Shown: positions 1 through 4,371 of the stretch, piece by piece
Numbering within the stretch: position 1 is the first letter of the stretch
How the letters are laid out: each line of letters opens with the position of its first letter
Assembly (NCBI GenBank): GCA_016302005.1
Contig: JAEDOK010000109.1
Coordinates: 1-5,348 of the forward strand
From: Oscillospiraceae bacterium
GTDB lineage: Bacteria; Bacillota_A; Clostridia; Oscillospirales; Oscillospiraceae
Direction: 5' to 3'
Length of the DNA stretch: 5,348 nucleotides
Position numbers and translations under genes: made by a program
Notes under the pieces: model-generated
Database searches by the model: none
The model's input: only the letters and a program-made list of their open reading frames with translations
Told to the model about the DNA's origin: nothing

Positions 1-89
1 ATTCGCGCGCTGAATTGGAGACCGCGGTGTTCACATCGTACCATCTCTGCCGTCTTTCGTCAAGCTGTAATCCGTTGGTGTTTCGGTCG

Positions 90-116
90 CTGATTGCGGT
101 GATTCATCAGTTTTTT
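90..116 (+). terminator. Possible Rho-independent terminator upstream of the tRNA-like array
   Basis: CTGAT at 90-94 can pair with ATCAG at 106-110 around an 11-nt loop, followed by six T residues (111-116). The stem is short and AT-leaning, so termination would be weak. If real, it would separate transcription from the left from the tRNA-like array that begins at 121. The T-run also merges into the AT-rich leader of the first tRNA-like element, so it may simply be that leader. Confidence 0.3.
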
Positions 117-120
117 ATAT

Positions 121-214
121 GGCGGCGTGGTGTTATATGGTCTGCCATGGTGCGACCCGCTGTGGATAGCATATCGCGCAAGCGAAGGAGCCGGTTCGAG
201 ACCGACCGCCGCCA
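121..214 (+). tRNA. tRNA-like element 1, long form, anticodon not assignable
   Basis: Seen: GGCGGCG (121-127) pairs perfectly with CGCCGCC (207-213), followed by an A discriminator but no encoded CCA. A T-arm sits directly inside (190-206) with loop TTCGAGA and one C-A mismatch. A hairpin TCGC-GCAA-GCGA (174-185) lies 4 nt before the T-arm. TGGT (128-131) can pair with GCCA (144-147) around a D-loop-like stretch containing GGT. No loop with T33 and a plain 7-nt anticodon is evident. One fold gives loop GCGACCC (152-158) on a weak stem. Another pairs TGCGA (151-155) with TCGCG (174-178, last pair a G-T wobble) around 18 nt, close to the anticodon stem of the true tRNA at 422. It is about 93 nt, the size of a class II tRNA. 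It could be a decayed tRNA, a tRNA-mimicking RNA or an unusual functional tRNA. A plain Leu, Ser, Tyr or Sec tRNA is not supported. Confidence 0.5.
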
Positions 215-233
215 ATTTACACATTATATATAT

Positions 234-326
234 GGCGGCGTGGTGCAAGCAGCCTCCCACGATCCGGGAGAAGGAGAAGCACGCGCACACATCCGCGAGA
301 AGCAGGTTCGAGGCCTGCCGCCGCCA
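234..326 (+). tRNA. tRNA-like element 2, long form, anticodon not assignable
   Basis: Seen: GGCGGCG (234-240) pairs perfectly with CGCCGCC (319-325), then A326 and CGCA instead of CCA. The T-arm (302-318) is perfect, five pairs around loop TTCGAGG. The first 12 bases match those of element 1. CTCCC (254-258) pairs with GGGAG (266-270) around a 7-nt loop ACGATCC. Read as an anticodon arm this gives GAT, but position 33 is C rather than the near-universal T. The D-arm region (241-253) is only 13 nt, too short for a normal D-arm. CGCG (282-285) can pair with CGCG (294-297) as an extended variable arm, 4 nt before the T-arm as in element 1. The conserved ends with a remodelled middle suggest a tRNA-derived or tRNA-mimicking RNA. 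Whether it is charged or decodes anything cannot be told. Confidence 0.5.
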
Positions 327-357
327 CGCATGGGACAGGTTGGACAGACAATGATGG

Positions 358-414
358 GTCATGACGGATGCGCGGCAACGCTGCCCTCGGAATCCGGGCC
401 GGTGAAAATCCGGC
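358..414 (+). other. Hairpin cluster between tRNA-like element 2 and tRNA-Ile
   Basis: Four inverted repeats lie almost end to end: the palindrome GTCATGAC (358-365), GCG-GCAA-CGC (372-381), CGG-AAT-CCG (388-396) and a perfect 5-bp/7-nt hairpin GCCGG-TGAAAAT-CCGGC (398-414). The last has the geometry of a tRNA T-arm but not the TTCRA loop. CGGAT (365-369) can instead pair with ATCCG (392-396). No acceptor stem encloses the cluster. It could be spacer RNA needed for processing, the remains of another tRNA-like element, or a small structured RNA. No family is recognised. Confidence 0.3.
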
Positions 415-421
415 AATATAT

Positions 422-497
422 GGCGGTATAGCTCAATCGGTCAGAGCTTGCGACTTATAATCGCAGGATGCGGGTTCGAGACCCGATGCCGCCACCA
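422..497 (+). tRNA. tRNA-Ile with UAU anticodon, CCA encoded
   Basis: A full cloverleaf is visible. The acceptor is GGCGGTA (422-428) with TGCCGCC (487-493), including one T-G wobble. The D-stem is GCTC (431-434) with GAGC (444-447), and its loop contains GG. The anticodon stem is TGCGA (449-453) with TCGCA (461-465) around CTTATAA. The variable loop is 4 nt, and the T-arm has loop TTCGAGA with one G-A mismatch at its base (470/486). Discriminator A494 and CCA (495-497) follow. T33 is at 455 and the anticodon TAT at 456-458, which reads AUA. Bacteria normally decode AUA with a CAU-anticodon tRNA modified to lysidine by TilS, so a UAU tRNA is unusual and more often met in phages and a few small-genome lineages. 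AUA codons do occur in the genes downstream. It could help a phage decode AUA independently of the host. Confidence 0.93.
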
Positions 498-515
498 ATT
501 TTTAGAAGCATGAAC

Positions 516-520
516 GGAGG
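516..520 (+). promoter_or_regulatory. Ribosome binding site GGAGG for the 529 gene
   Basis: GGAGG lies 8 nt before ATG 529 and fixes the start of a gene too short to be found by length alone. It sits about 20 nt after the tRNA CCA end, leaving little room for a separate promoter, so the tRNA cluster and the operon may share a transcript. Confidence 0.75.
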
Positions 521-528
521 TGAGAGAG

Positions 529-681
529 ATGTCTGAAGATGCAAAGAAGATTCTGGATAAAATCGCTGAGCATGTGCTTGCGCTCGGCGAAGATGAGCGG
601 CAGCAGGTCGCCGCCTACGCAGAGGGCGCCGCAGCGATTGCAATCGCCAGAGACAAAAAAGAAGCGCAGAAACACAACTGA
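529..681 (+). CDS. Small acidic phage-type protein of unknown function (50 aa)
   Basis: ATG 529 with a well-placed GGAGG opens a 50-residue frame ending at TGA 679-681. The protein begins MSEDAKKILDKIAEHVLALG. It is predicted to be almost entirely helical, with an acidic first half, an Ala-rich middle (about residues 28-40) and a charged tail rich in Lys, Glu and Gln. Very short helical proteins of this kind are common beside repressor and excisionase-type regulators in Firmicute phages, where some act as small DNA-binding or protein-inhibitor factors; no such role can be shown here. It is the first gene after tRNA-Ile, and 30 nt separate it from the coiled-coil gene at 712, so the two are probably co-transcribed. 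The good ribosome binding site and spacing make it likely real. The function is not recognised. Confidence 0.72.
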   Translation: MSEDAKKILDKIAEHVLALGEDERQQVAAYAEGAAAIAIARDKKEAQKHN

Positions 682-711
682 TGCGCTTCATGAATTGGAA
701 AGGAGAATCGT

Positions 712-1251
712 ATGGCAAAGAAAATCAACACAGACGAGCTGATCGAGATGTTTGCGACGCAAACATCGAAAATGGTAGACGAGAAGCTCACGCCGCTGCT
801 GAATGCCGTTGACCAGCGGATCGGGCAGTTTTCCGAGAAGCTGGATGCGCTCGGCAACAGGCTGCACGACATGGAGCTGGAGGCAGACCGCCTCGAAAAC
901 AGCGTGATGCAAAACAGCCAGAGGGTGGCGGCGGTATCGAAGCGCCAGAGCATCCAGCAGGAGAAGATCGACGAGATCGAGAAGCGGCTCAACGAGATGG
1001 CCGCCGACGACGGCGCTGCCGTGATCCGAAAGAAGGACGGACGCGTCGCTCTGGATAAGGACGCCGTATACGATGAGCTCGACCGCATGACGCGCAACCG
1101 GCACAGGGAGGCCATGCGCGAGCTCAGCCGGCTCGGCATTGTGCTGCGAAACGGGTACGACGGGAAGTACACAACGCCCGTGTGGGATCCGAGAAAAGCC
1201 GGGTGCGTCCGGGCGGTAATCATTCTGGACGGAGGTAGTGCAGATGACTGA
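712..1251 (+). CDS. Coiled-coil protein with small C-terminal domain, unknown function
   Basis: ATG 712 follows AAAGGAG (699-705) by 6 nt, and the protein is 179 residues. Residues about 8-96 show a long heptad-like run of hydrophobic positions among Glu, Lys, Gln and Arg, with few helix breakers, so this part is very likely a dimeric or trimeric coiled coil. From about residue 105 the character changes to a compact domain ending in VRAVIILDGG, with aromatic and Gly residues (NGYDGKYTTPVWDP) typical of a small alpha/beta fold. There is no signal peptide or membrane segment, so it should be cytoplasmic. The last 8 nt overlap the start of the HTH gene at 1244, suggesting coupled translation and a shared regulatory module. 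The coiled coil could bring together DNA-binding partners, but that is inference. I do not recognise the family. Confidence 0.88.
   Translation: MAKKINTDELIEMFATQTSKMVDEKLTPLLNAVDQRIGQFSEKLDALGNRLHDMELEADRLENSVMQNSQRVAAVSKRQSIQQEKIDEIEKRLNEMAADDGAAVIRKKDGRVALDKDAVYDELDRMTRNRHREAMRELSRLGIVLRNGYDGKYTTPVWDPRKAGCVRAVIILDGGSADD
1231..1235 (+). promoter_or_regulatory. Ribosome binding site GGAGG that sets the HTH gene start at 1244
   Basis: GGAGG lies 8 nt before ATG 1244 but only 2 nt before the in-frame GTG at 1238. The spacing strongly favours ATG 1244 and makes the protein two residues shorter than the longest open frame. The site lies inside the end of the upstream coiled-coil gene. Confidence 0.8.
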
Positions 1252-1477
1252 GGAGCTGTGGACGCCGGAGGAGGTCGCGCAGCGGTGGAGAATGCAGAAG
1301 CGCACTGTGATGGATATGCTCCGCAGAGGCGAGCTTAAGGCATTCAAGGTCGGGCGTATATGGCGCATTTACTACTCCGATGTGCTCCGTTATGAGAAAG
1401 AGCGCGAAAACGACAAGCGAATGAATCAGCCGGAGGTCGCGGCCATGCCGCGCCCGGTCATAAGGAGGATTGTTTAA
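1244..1477 (+). CDS. Excisionase-family helix-turn-helix DNA-binding protein
   Basis: The protein is 77 residues. Residues 6-50 fit the excisionase/HTH_17 pattern closely: WTPEEVAQRW (helix 1 and start of the turn), RTVMDMLRRGELKAFKVG (recognition helix and wing), then RIWRIYYSDVLRYE, where basic and aromatic residues close the wing. Such proteins are winged-helix DNA binders that bend DNA in excision complexes or act as small transcription regulators. No integrase is visible nearby, so a regulatory role is as likely as excision. The C-terminal tail (about 51-77) is basic and Pro-containing and is probably disordered. The gene overlaps the coiled-coil gene by 8 nt, and its TAA shares bases with the ATG of the MazF-like gene (TAATG), so these genes are translationally coupled. 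It could repress its own operon or antagonise the MazF-like product. The family call is firm; the role is inferred. Confidence 0.9.
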   Translation: MTEELWTPEEVAQRWRMQKRTVMDMLRRGELKAFKVGRIWRIYYSDVLRYEKERENDKRMNQPEVAAMPRPVIRRIV

Positions 1478-1806
1478 TGGGAAACATGAAGGGCCTCGTA
1501 TATTACGAAAATATCGAGAGCTTTAACCGGACCGGGATCATCAACAGCCATCGCCCCGTTGTGATCGTATCCGCTGCACCGACAGGGAACCTGGTCCAGG
1601 TCGTGCCGCTTACCACAAAGGACAATAAGCTGGATGAAAACGACGCACGCGTTCAGGTCAAAGTCAAAAACATGACGAGCTACGCGCTGTGCGCTCAGAT
1701 CCGGACTGTAAACTACAGGGAGCTGTCAAGCTTTCCGATGTGGGTCCTGACGGACAAAGAGACCGAAGATATTAACTGCGCCGTCCGGCGCGTTCTGGCG
1801 GTTTGA
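1477..1806 (+). CDS. MazF/PemK-like protein, possible toxin-type RNase
   Basis: ATG 1477 follows AAGGAGG (1462-1468) by 8 nt; the protein is 109 residues, the usual MazF size. The fold markers are in order: a G followed by VYY near the N-terminus, HRPVVIVS (residues 25-32, like the RPVLVI strand of MazF with its key Arg, here R26), VVPLTT (42-47, matching the strand that carries the catalytic Thr), and ALCAQIRTV (70-78), equivalent to the EQIRTI motif. MazF proteins are mRNA interferases that cut single-stranded RNA at short sequences and are normally held in check by a cognate antitoxin. The Glu before QIRT in classic MazF is Ala here (A73), so activity may be altered. No MazE-type antitoxin is recognisable; the coupled HTH gene upstream is the only obvious partner. 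The protein may be a toxin, a phage regulator on this fold, or an inactive relative. Confidence 0.82.
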   Translation: MGNMKGLVYYENIESFNRTGIINSHRPVVIVSAAPTGNLVQVVPLTTKDNKLDENDARVQVKVKNMTSYALCAQIRTVNYRELSSFPMWVLTDKETEDINCAVRRVLAV

Positions 1807-1828
1807 CCGAAACGAAAGGAGAAGAATT

Positions 1829-2140
1829 ATGGCAAAGAACATCTGTACGGAACGTCTTGAGGACGTTGAGCTGATGACGCAGCTCAACGCGCAGCGGGCA
1901 AGGAACCGAGAGCTTACGGAGAAAATCGAGGCTATGGGTAAGGTCGGAATTGCGCTGACGACGCAGATCGAGCAGGAGCGGGCGAAGCGGAAGAAGGAGA
2001 TCAGCGGACTGACGGCCTTTGTCGGGGTCGGGGCTGCGCTGTGCGCAGCGGGCGCCTGCTGGCTGGCTGCGCCGTGGTGGACGGCGGTCGCGCCGCTTGT
2101 GCTTATGGTGGCAGTGATGCGAAAGGCGGGGTGGATGTGA
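1829..2140 (+). CDS. Coiled-coil protein with C-terminal membrane hairpin
   Basis: ATG 1829 is preceded by an AAAGGAGAAG-type site. The 103-residue protein has two parts. Residues about 8-58 are strongly charged with regular hydrophobic spacing, a likely coiled coil. A basic patch (KRKK, 53-56) then leads into two hydrophobic stretches, about 61-80 and 83-97, separated by the Pro-Trp-Trp turn APWW. By the positive-inside rule, the coiled coil and the short C-terminus should face the cytoplasm, with the two segments forming a membrane hairpin. There is no signal peptide. Small phage membrane proteins of this layout can act in host takeover, superinfection exclusion or lysis control, but nothing specific is seen. 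It lies 22 nt after the MazF-like gene and its TGA overlaps the ATG of an 11-codon frame at 2140. The function is not recognised. Confidence 0.85.
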   Translation: MAKNICTERLEDVELMTQLNAQRARNRELTEKIEAMGKVGIALTTQIEQERAKRKKEISGLTAFVGVGAALCAAGACWLAAPWWTAVAPLVLMVAVMRKAGWM

Positions 2141-2175
2141 TGGCAGGCACAGAAGTCAAGGGTGAGCAAATATGA
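2140..2175 (+). CDS. Possible 11-residue coupling ORF
   Basis: The frame starts in a TGATG overlap with the membrane-protein stop and ends in an ATGA overlap with the next gene's start (ATG 2172). It would encode MAGTEVKGEQI. No clean ribosome binding site precedes it; AAGG and a G-rich run at 2122-2134 are the best available. Its last codons contain AAGGGTGAG (2158-2166), the likely ribosome binding site of the next gene. It could be a translational-coupling leader that carries ribosomes to the 2172 gene, or chance. A stable protein product is unlikely. Confidence 0.25.
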   Translation: MAGTEVKGEQI

Positions 2176-2504
2176 ACTATGCGCAGAGGCAGGCAATGTC
2201 GAGACAGGCGTATCTCGACATCGGGATGGAGGTCGGTATGCAGAAGATGGCGGATTTTTTCGCTATCGCGCTGAACGATCCCGCTGTGCTTGGAAAGAGC
2301 GTGCTCGGTAAAAAGCGCCTTATGCCGGTGCTGCAGCGGGTACATGACTTGATCGACGAGTTCTCTGTTGCGTTCACCGTGCAGGACGATGCCGACTATA
2401 TGCAGGACAAGCTCGACCGGATGCTACGGCAGATTTACGGAGACAGCGAGTTCGTTCCGTTTGAAGAAAGATACCCGGCGATCAAGCAGAAAAAGATAAG
2501 GTAG
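2172..2504 (+). CDS. Small helical phage-type protein, function unknown (110 aa)
   Basis: ATG 2172 is preceded at 5 nt by AAGGGTGAG. The protein is predicted mostly helical with no membrane segment, cysteine or recognised motif. The N-terminal third (AYLDIGMEVGMQKMADFFAI) looks like an amphipathic helix. The middle is basic (GKKRLMPVLQRV), followed by an acidic stretch and a second helix rich in Asp, Arg and Leu (about residues 72-90), and then a basic tail (KQKKIR). Proteins of this size and pattern are frequent in the early regions of Clostridia phages, but I cannot name a function. The stop codon TAG overlaps the TAGGAGG ribosome binding site of the next gene, so the two are part of one operon. 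It is probably cytoplasmic. Confidence 0.85.
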   Translation: MNYAQRQAMSRQAYLDIGMEVGMQKMADFFAIALNDPAVLGKSVLGKKRLMPVLQRVHDLIDEFSVAFTVQDDADYMQDKLDRMLRQIYGDSEFVPFEERYPAIKQKKIR

Positions 2505-2513
2505 GAGGCCGCA

Positions 2514-2795
2514 ATGACAAGGAAAGAGTATTTGGACGAGCACGCGCTTGACGCACGGATGGAAGCGTTCGAATCGGATATGGAGATCTGTATCGGATAC
2601 TGTGCAGCCTGCGGCGGCGAGTTTACAAATTACGATGAAGGATATTACGGAACGGAGGACATCATCAGTCATGGGAAGGTCTCCGGTCAAAAGGACATTT
2701 ATGTCCACGATGATTGCCTCATCGATTATCTGAATCTCAACACAACGCATGACCAGGTCGCGGAGTTTCTGCGGCTCGTCAGGATCGGAGGCTGA
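2514..2795 (+). CDS. Small putative zinc-binding protein (CxxC...HxxC)
   Basis: ATG 2514 follows TAGGAGG (2502-2508) by 5 nt; the protein is 93 residues. Cys30 and Cys33 (CAACGG) form a knuckle typical of a zinc ribbon, and His65 with Cys68 (HDDC) would complete a four-ligand site; an extra Cys26 lies just before. Between them is an acidic, Tyr- and Gly-rich stretch (residues 39-50). The arrangement resembles small treble-clef or zinc-ribbon domains that bind nucleic acid or protein. The overall acidic character argues for a protein partner or a structural role rather than strong DNA binding. The TGA stop overlaps the next gene's start (TGATG). The zinc site is inferred from spacing only; the biological role is not recognised. 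Confidence 0.85.
   Translation: MTRKEYLDEHALDARMEAFESDMEICIGYCAACGGEFTNYDEGYYGTEDIISHGKVSGQKDIYVHDDCLIDYLNLNTTHDQVAEFLRLVRIGG
2787..2791 (+). promoter_or_regulatory. Ribosome binding site GGAGG near the 2795/2798 start
   Basis: GGAGG is 3 nt before ATG 2795 and 6 nt before the in-frame ATG 2798. The spacing favours 2798, while ATG 2795 could be used by reinitiation through the TGATG overlap. The two choices differ by one residue. Confidence 0.6.
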
Positions 2796-2797
2796 TG

Positions 2798-2998
2798 ATG
2801 AAGGTAATGGTGAAGGCAAGAAAGAATCCGCGCACAAGCCCTGACAACGCGGCGCTATACGGCATGTTTCTGTCGCTTCGCGCTGAAGTTTTACGGCTGA
2901 GAATGGAATTTGACAAGGTCAATGCGCCGTGCAAAGGGGAAGAGGATAAAGAAAAACCTACCGCACAAAAGCGGCGTATCCCGTGGGAGGCAGACTGA
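2798..2998 (+). CDS. Short basic protein of unknown function (66 aa)
   Basis: The start is ATG 2798 (or 2795, one residue longer) on spacing from GGAGG. The product has a basic N-terminus (MKVMVKARKNPR), a central helix with regular leucines and arginines (about residues 18-42), and a charged, probably disordered tail rich in Glu and Lys and then Lys and Arg. No known domain is recognised and there is a single Cys. It may bind nucleic acid, judging by charge alone. It sits directly between the zinc-type protein gene, whose stop it overlaps or abuts, and the ribbon-helix-helix gene that begins right after its TGA. Good ribosome binding sites on both sides support expression in the same operon. 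An alternative is that it is a remnant of a longer gene, but nothing shows this. Confidence 0.75.
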   Translation: MKVMVKARKNPRTSPDNAALYGMFLSLRAEVLRLRMEFDKVNAPCKGEEDKEKPTAQKRRIPWEAD

Positions 2999-3397
2999 AT
3001 GGACCACAAGGAGCTGACGGTTTTCAGGATGCTTGCCGGGCTGACGATGAAAAATGCAGCGCAGGAGCTGAAAGCGCAATTCCCGGGGATAGACAAGCAT
3101 CTGATCTGCAAATGCGAGAGCCCGCAATACGGCGTCTGCCTTTCCGGCGCCGCCGCACGGGTTCTGAAAGAGAATCACCCGGATGCTGCAAAGAAGGCAG
3201 CGATTGCCGCAAGAAAGCGCAAAGCGGACAGGCACAAAAACACACGGCGCGTATCTGTTCGGCTCACTGACGATGAATTTTCGCGGTTGCAACAGCATTT
3301 GAAGGACGCAGGCGTTACCGCGCAGGATGCCTTGTCGCGGTGGATCGAAAATGAAATCAATAGTAAGAAAGGAGAAACACAAAATGACGCTGGTTGA
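2999..3397 (+). CDS. Ribbon-helix-helix DNA-binding protein with N-terminal phage domain
   Basis: ATG 2999 directly follows the upstream stop, with GGGAGG (2985-2990) 8 nt before it. The protein is 132 residues. Residues about 1-56 form a small helical domain with a conserved-looking core (KNAAQELKAQFPGIDKHLIC, then YGVCLS) seen in small proteins of Firmicute phages, of unknown function. Residues 62-80 are a basic linker rich in Lys, Arg and Ala. Residues 83-120 fit a ribbon-helix-helix fold: strand RRVSVRLT, helix DDEFSRLQQHLKDAG, then helix TAQDALSRWIENEI. Such domains dimerise and insert a beta-ribbon into the DNA major groove, as in CopG/MetJ-type repressors and plasmid mobilisation accessory proteins. 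A phage regulator is the simplest reading. The last 14 nt overlap the start of the next gene. Its DNA target is unknown. Confidence 0.86.
   Translation: MDHKELTVFRMLAGLTMKNAAQELKAQFPGIDKHLICKCESPQYGVCLSGAAARVLKENHPDAAKKAAIAARKRKADRHKNTRRVSVRLTDDEFSRLQQHLKDAGVTAQDALSRWIENEINSKKGETQNDAG
3368..3374 (+). promoter_or_regulatory. Ribosome binding site AAAGGAG that sets the start at 3384
   Basis: AAAGGAG ends 9 nt before ATG 3384. An in-frame ATG at 3327 would add 19 residues, but it has no ribosome binding site and lies deep inside the ribbon-helix-helix domain of the upstream gene. ATG 3384 is therefore the better start. Confidence 0.75.
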
Positions 3398-3659
3398 ATT
3401 ACAGGACAAGCTCGGGAAGCTGATCGAGGACTTAACGGACGAGCGGGAGCCGTATGAAAACAAAATGCGGATCGCGCAATCCGCCACGGTCGTTTCCAGC
3501 TTGGCAAAGCAGATGATTAACAACGCAGATGTTGTGCTGCGTTCCGAGAAGCTGTTCGCTGACGGGAAACTGAAAGACTCCGCGATTATGGAAATGGTCA
3601 GCGGGAAATACGCGCTCGTTCATCGGAAAGAGGACGGGACGCTCGTGCAAAAGTACTAA
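3384..3659 (+). CDS. Small helical phage-type protein, function unknown (91 aa)
   Basis: The protein starts MTLVELQDKLGKLIEDLTDE and is mostly helical. It has a central segment (about residues 31-62) in which SATVVSSLAKQMINNADVVL forms a helix with regularly spaced hydrophobics. The C-terminus (MVSGKYALVHRKEDGTLVQK) looks like a short beta-hairpin. There is no membrane segment, Cys or catalytic motif. Small proteins with a similar repeated-helix layout often lie directly before HNH endonuclease genes in Firmicute phages, as here. It overlaps the upstream gene by 14 nt, and its TAA shares bases with the ATG of the next gene (TAATG). A role in binding the HNH-like product is possible, but only from position. 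The function is not recognised. Confidence 0.85.
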   Translation: MTLVELQDKLGKLIEDLTDEREPYENKMRIAQSATVVSSLAKQMINNADVVLRSEKLFADGKLKDSAIMEMVSGKYALVHRKEDGTLVQKY

Positions 3660-4345
3660 TGGGAAAGCCTTTTACATCGGTGCAGGACGATTGGATCAGA
3701 AGGAACCATTCTCCCGAGAAGCTAATCCGAGAGCTTACGGCGGAGTTTAACGCCGCGTTCGGAGAACACAGAAGCGTAGACACAATGAAACACCACTGTT
3801 GGAAACTCCTGCTGAAACAGAACGACCGGCGTTTCTCTCATGAGGAAGACCGGTGGCTTTCCGAACACAGCAGGGACGGAAGCTATCTGGATGTGGCGGC
3901 GGAGTTCAATCGGATTTTTTGTCAGAACCGAACGCCGAATGTCATCAAGGTGCATTGCAACAGAGAGCTTCATGTTGGATTCAAAAACCAAAAATATACA
4001 AACAGCTTACCAATCGGAACGGAGGTTGTCCGGAACGGATTCATCTGGGTGAAAGTATCCGACGCCCGATGTAAAAAGAGCGGGAAACTGACAAGCGGTG
4101 CCGTAAACTGGCGGCAGAAATCGCATATCGTATGGGAGCGGCATTACGGCAGCGCGCCGCCGGAGGGATATACGATCGTGTTTTTGAACAGAAACACAAG
4201 AGATTGTAGCATTGAAAATCTCTACGCAGTAAGCCCGCGAGTGATGCGAGAGATGTCAAAAAAGAAATGGTGGAGCACCGACAGAGAGTTGACATTAACG
4301 GCAATCAAGTGGTGCGAGCTCTTTTATGCGATGAAGGATTTATAG
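3659..4345 (+). CDS. Phage HNH-type protein with two N-terminal SANT-like repeats, catalytic site eroded
   Basis: The protein is 228 residues. Two repeats (about 4-52 and 58-106) share the pattern of aromatic-x-x-x-x-D-x-W, an alternating helix, then EFN...F and a conserved His-Cys, typical of the Myb/SANT-like helical DNA-binding repeats often fused to phage HNH nucleases. The C-terminal part (about 150-192) has the HNH_3-like frame: KSHIVWERHYG (154-164), then PPEGYTIVFLN, then SIENLYAV (184-191). Related phage HNH proteins usually have GH or DH where this one has Y171/F175, and RN where it has R181-D182, so at least two expected metal-site positions are changed; H156 and N187 remain. It may be an inactive DNA-binding derivative or have shifted ligands. 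No good ribosome binding site lies just upstream, so translation probably depends on reinitiation at TAATG. The family is clear; nuclease activity is doubtful. Confidence 0.85.
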   Translation: MGKPFTSVQDDWIRRNHSPEKLIRELTAEFNAAFGEHRSVDTMKHHCWKLLLKQNDRRFSHEEDRWLSEHSRDGSYLDVAAEFNRIFCQNRTPNVIKVHCNRELHVGFKNQKYTNSLPIGTEVVRNGFIWVKVSDARCKKSGKLTSGAVNWRQKSHIVWERHYGSAPPEGYTIVFLNRNTRDCSIENLYAVSPRVMREMSKKKWWSTDRELTLTAIKWCELFYAMKDL

Positions 4346-4357
4346 AATGAATCAAAG

Positions 4358-4364
4358 AAGGAGG
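4358..4364 (+). promoter_or_regulatory. Ribosome binding site AAGGAGG for the GTG-started methyltransferase
   Basis: AAGGAGG sits 7 nt before GTG 4372, ideal spacing. No in-frame ATG lies near the conserved N-terminal motif, so the gene almost certainly starts at GTG. Confidence 0.85.
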
Positions 4365-4371
4365 ATAAGCT

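Noticed and set aside
1..111. Possible end of an upstream protein gene (frame 1, stop at 91-93)
   Set aside because: Only about 30 codons are visible, with no recognisable motif, and other frames are equally open. Apart from the weak terminator-like hairpin I see nothing supportable in this stretch.
121..326. Selenocysteine tRNA or an allo-tRNA with an 8-bp acceptor
   Set aside because: Length and extended arms suggested it, but no UCA anticodon loop is present and the acceptor/T-arm lengths are 7 and 5, as in ordinary tRNAs.
386..414. Resemblance to part of a cobalamin riboswitch (GGAATCCG followed by GCCGGTGAAAATCCGGC)
   Set aside because: The short hairpin matches a known substructure, but the conserved flanking core, including the CCCGC-type and CACTG-type elements, is absent, and the next feature is a tRNA rather than a B12-related gene.
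15..431. A 138-codon open frame on the plus strand and a 118-codon frame on the minus strand (60-416)
   Set aside because: Both run through the tRNA-like elements, have no ribosome binding site and give low-complexity Arg/His/Cys-rich translations. The minus-strand translation carries the kind of sequence produced by reading a tRNA T-arm backwards.
1238..1243. GTG 1238 as start of the HTH gene
   Set aside because: Only 2 nt separate it from GGAGG; ATG 1244 has proper spacing.
615..1368. Long minus-strand open frames of 202 and 226 codons opposite the coiled-coil gene
   Set aside because: They are antisense shadows. The plus strand has a good ribosome binding site and coupled gene order, and the minus-strand translations are Ser/Leu/Arg-rich without domain features.
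2891..3523. Minus-strand open frame of 210 codons
   Set aside because: It lies opposite three well-supported plus-strand genes, one with a clear RHH domain, and has no ribosome binding site or motif.
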